From Rhabditoides inermis (Eukaryota > Nematoda > Chromadorea > Rhabditida > Rhabditidae), in assembly GCA_963966185.1 (NCBI GenBank), contig CAWZYM010000402.1, positions 157,001 to 221,000 of the forward strand: a DNA stretch of 64,000 nt. Reading direction: 5' to 3'. Positions 58,291 to 64,000 of the stretch are shown in pieces; positions within the stretch are counted from its first letter, which is position 1; each line of letters starts with the position of its first letter. The notes below the pieces were generated by a model that ran no database searches, was not told the origin of the DNA, and was given only the letters and a program-made list of their open reading frames with translations. A program made the position numbers and the translations under genes.

Positions 58291-61200
58291 ATGTTGGAGC
58301 GCGTCGGAGCCGCCGAGGCAGCTCAGGTTGTTTCTTCTCGCCAGCGCCCGCCACTCACCGCCTCATTCAGGCCATCTTCGAGCACGGCTACAGTCAGCTC
58401 TCGTACAACGTGCGCCACAGTGTCGCGCAGGTCACCGGAACTGGGTGAGTGAGGATATGTGTCGATTGATTCGCGGGATCGCGGCGAATTGATCCAATTG
58501 TGCTAATCTCGTGCTCTGATCGGAGCGCGCGACCTTGTCGCCGGAGTGTTCGCTAGTCCGTGTATTGCAGATGCCGTCCGGTGTGGGACAGTCGTGGTGA
58601 GTGCAGCATGCTGAAACCGCCCGTCTCCCACCGACTGTCGGTGCGACGCGGCGCCGTATTCAAGCTCATCAACGACGTGAGTACCACAATCATGTTATTC
58701 TCGACATTGAGCCCATTCAGCTGACTGACGACAATGCGCGCTACTTTGGCACGTACTCGGGGTACGGCGAGCGAATCGCCGACTGTTGCGCCAAGATTTG
58801 CGCCCACCTACCCGCTCTCGAAGGTATGTCTATTCGTTTGCATGTCATGTTTGCATGTATTACCACATGTTGCGCGTTCAGACTGCGTGAACCGCCTGCA
58901 GGAGGTGGCGCCACTCTACGATTTTGACGAGCACTCGCCCGGCAATGGCTTCAGGTAGCGTGTGCATACACACAATCTTCCACTATCTCTTCCGTTCCTT
59001 CCGGCCGGGCATACTTTGTCCAGTTTCATCATTGTTATCGCGTGCTTTTTGCATTTTTACATCCGGCCGCTCTTTGCTCTCGTTCTCTCTCATCTGTCGC
59101 TCACTCAATCTGCGCATATGGTTATCACTTGTCCTTAAGATCAGCAGATTCGTAATCCTACACTATGGTATTGTATCTATGCCATATGCACTTTTTCTCA
59201 CTATCTGGATGTGCAAGAGCGCCAGTGTTTTTGTTATGCGAGCGGGTTTCGTAATCCTGGAGCACCCGGGGCTACATCGTAGTCAACATGTGTGAAGAAA
59301 CCTTGAAACCGGAGACGTGCTTTTTACACGGATCAATGTACATAATACATCTGGCGCACATTATCCACGACCAGTCGGATGGGGTGACTGCTACCGTATA
59401 CCGTTACTCACAGACAGACAGCGCGCTTTTTATATATTAGGATGATGAGAGGGCCACAATCCTCAGAGCGTTAAATCACAAGCATGGTTGAAACAAGATG
59501 ACTAAGAGTTATTAAGCCCTTTCACTCGCCGACTATATTGAGCCTGGGCACTACTGTAGTAAAACTCCCCGAAATCAGTGGCTTTCTATATATTCGGGTG
59601 ATGAGAGGTTGAGAGGACCGCAATCCTCAGAGCGTTGAATCAACTGACAAGCATGGTCAAAACAAGATGAATAAATAAGAGTTATTCATCTTAGAGCGCT
59701 CTCTCTCTCGCCGACTATAATGAGCACTACTGTAGTAAAACTCCCGAAATCAGTGGGTGGTGTGAGTGAGGGTAGGTCTTTGCAGGTCTCTGGTGTTCAT
59801 CTCGGACACTGCCCTGCTGCAGTTGGTGGCGGTGCTGCACCAGTGCTCGGAGCAGCGCGGCTCCATCGTCTTCCGCGCCAGCCACTACTGCAAGGTATGG
59901 CACAGGTTTCAAATGTTTTTGATATATGACAATAAATGTTTTCTCAGGAATGGATATTGCATAACGAGAGGGAGAGAGAGAGAGAGAAAGAGAGAGAAGC
60001 GTTTCTGTTCGAATGAGTGATCTATCCAAGAGATGTTTGCGGTACAGTAAATAGTATAGGAATAGGTATATGTATTATACCACTTGGTGGTACTATCGTG
60101 GCTTACACTGTCGATTGCAGGAGCTCGAGGCGTACGAGTCGATGCTCAACTTCCTCGCGCAAGCCCTCAACATGGTCGGTGATTGGACTTGACTGATTGT
60201 CTCTCACTCACTTGTCTGTATGCGGATTAAATATCATATATATTGATGTTTGTTTATGTGCGACGCCGTATTTCTGCAATAAATTATTATTATTATTATT
60301 TCGTGTAGACGCTGCAAAGTCGCGACTCGCTGAAGGACGGCAACCTCTTCCCGCCCCTCGATAAGGAGAATCCAGAGTTCCAGGATATGCTCAAGGTATG
60401 CTCGGTTGAATATACCGATTACCGTACCCCGTTCAGCTCATTCACAAACTCGACACGTCGTGCTTCTACGGGCGACCGCTCGGATTCCAGGTAGGTGTGA
60501 TGTGGATTGTTGCTTCACAGTGTCCCTTTGCAGTTCTCTGCTTCGGTGGCGCGCATCTTCCGCTTCATCGGAATCGTCCTCGCCACCTACAGTCTGTCGT
60601 GGGAGAAGGTGGGGTCATCGAGGGTGTGGGCTGTCTCTGCGAAACGTGCCACACTGTTATGTTTAATCGTGCTTCACAAACTGCAGTTATTGTTCTTTTT
60701 GAATTAAATTGATTAACTGACGATGTCAAGATTACAGCAACGGAGATGAAACATAATGGGTGTGTGTGTACCTTTGATCCTTATAATTTTGTTTACATGC
60801 AATAAATCAATGATAATACCCTTTGCAGGGTCACGGTCCGCTCGGCTCTCTGTTCAACTCTGGCCGCTTCTTCCTCTCGCCGGAGCAACGCGCCGAGCGC
60901 ATCATCGCCGTCACCCGCGACGCCGACATCGAGTTCTGCAAGGGATTCTGGAACCTCTCCGAGATCGGCAACGTGCGTATGGCGGCTTATGAGTTGTTTG
61001 TTTATCAGCCTGATTCCGACATGTACATACAATGTTAGCATGATGGGTTATCTGGTAGCACACACAATTCTGCACGTCTTATGAGTATGTGTGATTCCGT
61101 GTCTAGGGCATGCCGCTGTGGTTCTGTCCGGTGATGGCGGTCAACGTGCTGCGGGATCTGGAGTGGAAGGAGGGCATTCCCATGGACACGGAGAGCGGAG

Positions 61201-64000
61201 TGATCCAGGTGCGCTCCCCTCATCATTTTACTAACGCCCATGAGATCACATAAGTGTATTTGTGTACCTTTGATCCTTATAATTGCTATCGCATCCACTC
61301 GCGTGGATCAGAGGGAAGCTGAAGATGTCAGATTGTTGATCGTATACGATCCAGGGCTAGGTCAAAGTGTTCCAGGTGCCCGGTCCGTCTGCGCACACCG
61401 GACCCCGTCCCACAACCGTACGCGTCATGTCCTTCCTGCACAGGGAGGGAGTGGTGAGTGACACTCTCTCTCTCTCTCACCCTCTCTCTCTCTCTCTCTC
61501 TCTCCTCTCATTACTAACGTAAACGTGTAGGGTTATGAATTCGCTTGCAGTCTCCCGCGAACGCGCCTAACAAGCAGCCCCTCTCCCCGAACCTCCTCTT
61601 TCACTGTCACGGCGGCGGCTTTGTCGCCACGTCCAGCAAGTCACACGAGGTACGCCGGCTTGCTGTTATGTGTATTGTCTATGTAGCCGTTTGTTTATGC
61701 TATCAGTGCCAGTTACATCGAGAATGTTGCAGACGTACCTTCGCATGTGGGCCAAGCTGCTGGACTGCGTGGTGGTGTCGGTGGAGTACTCGCTCGCGCC
61801 CGAGAATCCCTTCCCCCGCCCCACCGAGGAGGTACTCTACAGCTACGCCAGCATACTCAACGACCCGCGCAGCTTTGGTGGGGCGACGTTGCCTGTTACT
61901 TTGTTATTTTTTCTTGTTATAAGTGTTCTGGATTGTAGCAAGAAACACTGTTAGATTGAAGGATTGATCCGGAAACGTTACAGCTGAACATTCACAACAC
62001 TTTGAGCATACGGTATGGCCAAGATAGTTACCGTATCCCTGACTTTCCAGGCTGGACGGGCGAGCGCATCGTGTTTGTGGGCGACTCGGCGGGCGGCAAT
62101 CTCGTCATGTCAGCTGCGCTCAGGTACGTATTCAGAATTTGGAGTATATATCATAGATGTCATTTCCCCTTTCCAGGTTGATCCAGCTGCGCGCAAAGCG
62201 CATGCCAGATGCCCTCATACCCGTCTATACTCCGTTCCTCTTCCAGGTATGAAGAGAGGAAGGGGGAGAGAGAGAGAGAGAGGGAGAGAGAGAGAGAGTC
62301 ATCTTCCTACAGTACCTGCCGTCTCCATCGCGAGTCATCTCGGTGATGGATCCGCTCCTTCACATGGGCGTCGTTCTACGATGCGTCGCTGGTGAGTAGG
62401 TTGTATGAATAGTTTTTTTTTTAAATATTAAGTTTTATCACTATGTATATGATGTTGAAGCCCCTGACCAACTTGCGCTGATGCAGTTACATTTGTTTTG
62501 TCTCGCCGTCGTTCTCTGTGCCAACGCCTTTAGTGACGTTTTGTTCTCTTGCAGCGTACACGTCTGGCTACGGCAAGGACACGGCGGCGGCGGCTGCCGG
62601 CCACAAGTCGCTGCAGGACTACGTGCAGCAGGTCGAGAAGAGCTCCCGCGTCGACTTCGAGGTGAGCAGTAGTGCATTGATGTATACTTCTATGCTCCCA
62701 ATAAGTCGCGCGCGTTGGGGTAGAACAGAGGAAGACGTAGAGGCAGCTCTCGGCAATAGCGCGTAAAACTAGAGAGGCAAACGGTTATGGCACTGTATTT
62801 CGAACTGCAAGCTAGGTAGATCGAAAACTATCTAGATCAAAAATTATTGCTCTGGCGCAGGCTATAGTTATCGCGCGGTTCAGAACGGCTCCAACTCGAT
62901 CGTTTCCCTCGTCAACTACGTGCAGCACCAAGACGACGAAGACGCCAAGGAGGTGGGTCGGGTGGTACCGCAACGTGGGTGGTCTCTCAAGAACCATTTT
63001 ACAACTGGTTGAAAATAACACAAAAACATGGAATTGGTCGTCAAATGATTGGCGCTATTCGCATCGCTAGTTATATCGAAATACTGTGTAAACCGAATGT
63101 TCGTTTTTAACCCGCATCTTCCCTTCGGCGCAAAAATCTATACTACCATCTTAGGTTCTTATGAGTGATTTCGTGTTGTTGTACGTGTCCGTTTTTGCAG
63201 GCGTCTCTCCAGCCCAACTCGCTGTTCATCAAGGAGAACTCGGAGGAGCCGACGACTGAGCTGGAGGAGGAGCTGGAGGACGACAACGCCAGCCTCTACT
63301 CCGTCAACGTGGGTGTCACGATTCTTCTACTCTTTTGATTGTTTGTGACTGAATCGTTCACTGTCTCCATCTGTATGCAAGTAACGTTATGTCTCCAATG
63401 GACGTTCAATCGTAAACTATACGTCATGATCTAGTTTCTCTTCATGGTTCATCACAACGCTTGATAGAAATGTATGCATATGTGATAATACGTTCTTTCA
63501 GGTCGAGTCGGACCCCACGCACATGCACGTCTCACCAGCCATCTTCGACCACCAACTGCTCGACTACCTCAAGAGTCACCCCATCACCAAAGAGTACGTC
63601 ACACTTTATTATAATAATCTTTATCTGCCAAGAGACTATAAAGATACAATAACACAACAGGAAATGTACAGTGTGTATTGAGCTGACCCTAGGCTATCTG
63701 TATCAAACATCTAGCTACTTATGGGAGATTATACATTTGTGTGCGCTAGTGAACCATTCATACCTGGTTTCAGCGACGTGACGATTCTGGACGAGCACGG
63801 TGTGGTGGTGGAGGACCACTGCGTGCCGTCGGCCGCCGCGCCCGCAGCCGCCTCGCCGCCGACCAACCCCAAGCGGGGACTGCTCGAGACGCTCCGACAG
63901 ACGGCAAGCTTCAGCACACCCAACACACCCGGTCGGGTTTTTTGTTTGTTCCTGGTTCCATTATCCATTTACGTGTTTCTGTGCAGAGTCTTGGATAATG
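58291..64000 (+). CDS. hosl-1: hormone-sensitive lipase (HSL/LIPE family), 5' part
   Basis: Intracellular neutral lipase that hydrolyses di- and triacylglycerol and sterol esters at lipid droplets. Exons: 58291-58326, 58371-58444, 58571-58676, 58721-58823, 58882-58954, 59786-59894, 60121-60174, 60309-60395, 60437-60490, 60534-60608, 60829-60972, 61107-61208, 61361-61453, 61551-61649, 61733-61877, 62051-62123, 62177-62246, 62313-62391, 62555-62661, 62884-62952, 63201-63308, 63502-63593, 63774-63931, 63987->64000; about 708 residues shown. Residues 1-340 are the HSL N-terminal domain (CFYGRPLGFQF, NSGRFFLSPEQ). The alpha/beta-hydrolase part has the oxyanion-hole HGGG (about 390-393) and the nucleophile in GDSAGGN (Ser about 464). 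The acidic, Ser-rich regulatory insert follows (about 560-700). The catalytic Asp and His should lie past the right edge. The start ATG at 58291 is chosen because the first exon joins the conserved second exon in phase. Confidence 0.93.
59425..59758. repeat. tandem duplication in hosl-1 intron 5
   Basis: Two units of about 155-180 bp lie head to tail. Both contain a TTTATATATTAGGATGATGA-like start, AATCCTCAGAGCGTT, ACAAGCATGGT, CGCCGACTAT and CTACTGTAGTAAAACTCC. The second has small insertions. It accounts for much of this 831 bp intron, the longest of the gene. Confidence 0.85.
60755..60792 (+). repeat. short dispersed repeat in hosl-1 introns, copy 1
   Basis: TGTGTACCTTTGATCCTTAT followed by AATT recurs at 61257-61281 in the next but one intron, in the same orientation. 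Flanks do not match further. Confidence 0.6.
62677..62873 (+). mobile_element. repeat family C copy, hosl-1 intron
   Basis: It shares TTCTATGCTCCCAATAAG, GCTCTCGGCAATAGCG, GGCACTGTATTTCGAACTGC and GCTCTGGCGCAGGCTATAG with copies at 28133 and (inverse) 23464. It fills the intron between exons 62555-62661 and 62884-62952 and reaches to within about 10 bp of the 3' splice site. Without splicing it stays open for another 35 codons after the exon. Confidence 0.88.
63608..63720 (-). mobile_element. repeat family B copy, hosl-1 intron
   Basis: Full-length and inverse to 42204-42320: TAATAATCTTTATCTGCCAA at one end and GATACAGATAGCCTAGGG (as reverse complement) near the other. It lies between exons 63502-63593 and 63774-63931. 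Confidence 0.85.

Overview
This is a stretch of nematode nuclear chromosome. It carries intron-rich genes with short introns, TTTTCAG-type 3' splice sites, several AG sites directly before start codons (the pattern of spliced-leader trans-splicing), and proteins whose nearest recognisable relatives are Caenorhabditis genes. Exons are strongly G/C-biased at third codon positions. Introns are AT-rich and full of small repeats, so coding frames stand out clearly. The species cannot be named from sequence alone; a rhabditid or diplogastrid-like nematode fits.

Layout, left to right. (1) <1-5447 (+): 3' half of a T-type (CaV3) calcium channel alpha-1 subunit, cca-1-like. (2) 5448-8107: non-coding, pyrimidine-rich. 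(3) 8108-18122 (+): complete apl-1, the amyloid precursor-like protein, 17 exons, 736 aa. (4) 20228-26456 (+): ORP5/ORP8-type oxysterol-binding-protein-related lipid transfer protein, 24 exons, 724 aa. (5) 27019-29997 (+): basic, serine-rich 505-aa protein with what looks like a C-terminal ALMS (centrosomal) motif. (6) 30466-37668 (+): CCDC186/CCCP-1 coiled-coil protein, 23 exons, 731 aa. (7) 39143-41649 (+): small PDZ-domain protein with a cysteine-bearing tail, 249 aa. (8) 41902-55454 (-): very large secreted protein, 55 exons, 1941 aa, built from EGF-like pairs and VWA-like alpha/beta regions. (9) 55455-58290: divergent intergenic region with two inverted-repeat elements. (10) 58291->64000 (+): hormone-sensitive lipase, hosl-1-like, cut by the right edge before its catalytic Asp and His.

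I rebuilt the models exon by exon with splice phase checked at each junction. Summed coding lengths divide by three for all five genes with a simple complete model, and also for the PDZ gene under its preferred model.

The genes are not an operon and do not form one pathway. Several act on the secretory and membrane system: apl-1 (secretory transmembrane protein), ORP5/8 (ER-plasma membrane lipid exchange), CCCP-1 (dense-core vesicle maturation) and the T-type channel (excitability). The C. elegans counterparts cca-1, apl-1 and hosl-1 are X-linked as far as I recall, so the window probably derives from an X-type linkage group.

Introns and spacers carry at least six small interspersed repeat families, a tRNA-like SINE candidate, a foldback element with a near-perfect palindrome, a duplicated exon fragment inside cccp-1, and four apparent GC-AG introns. 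I found no CRISPR array, phage, prokaryotic operon or clearly new enzymatic system. The least described items are the giant EGF/VWA-like protein, the ALMS-motif protein and the PDZ/cysteine protein.
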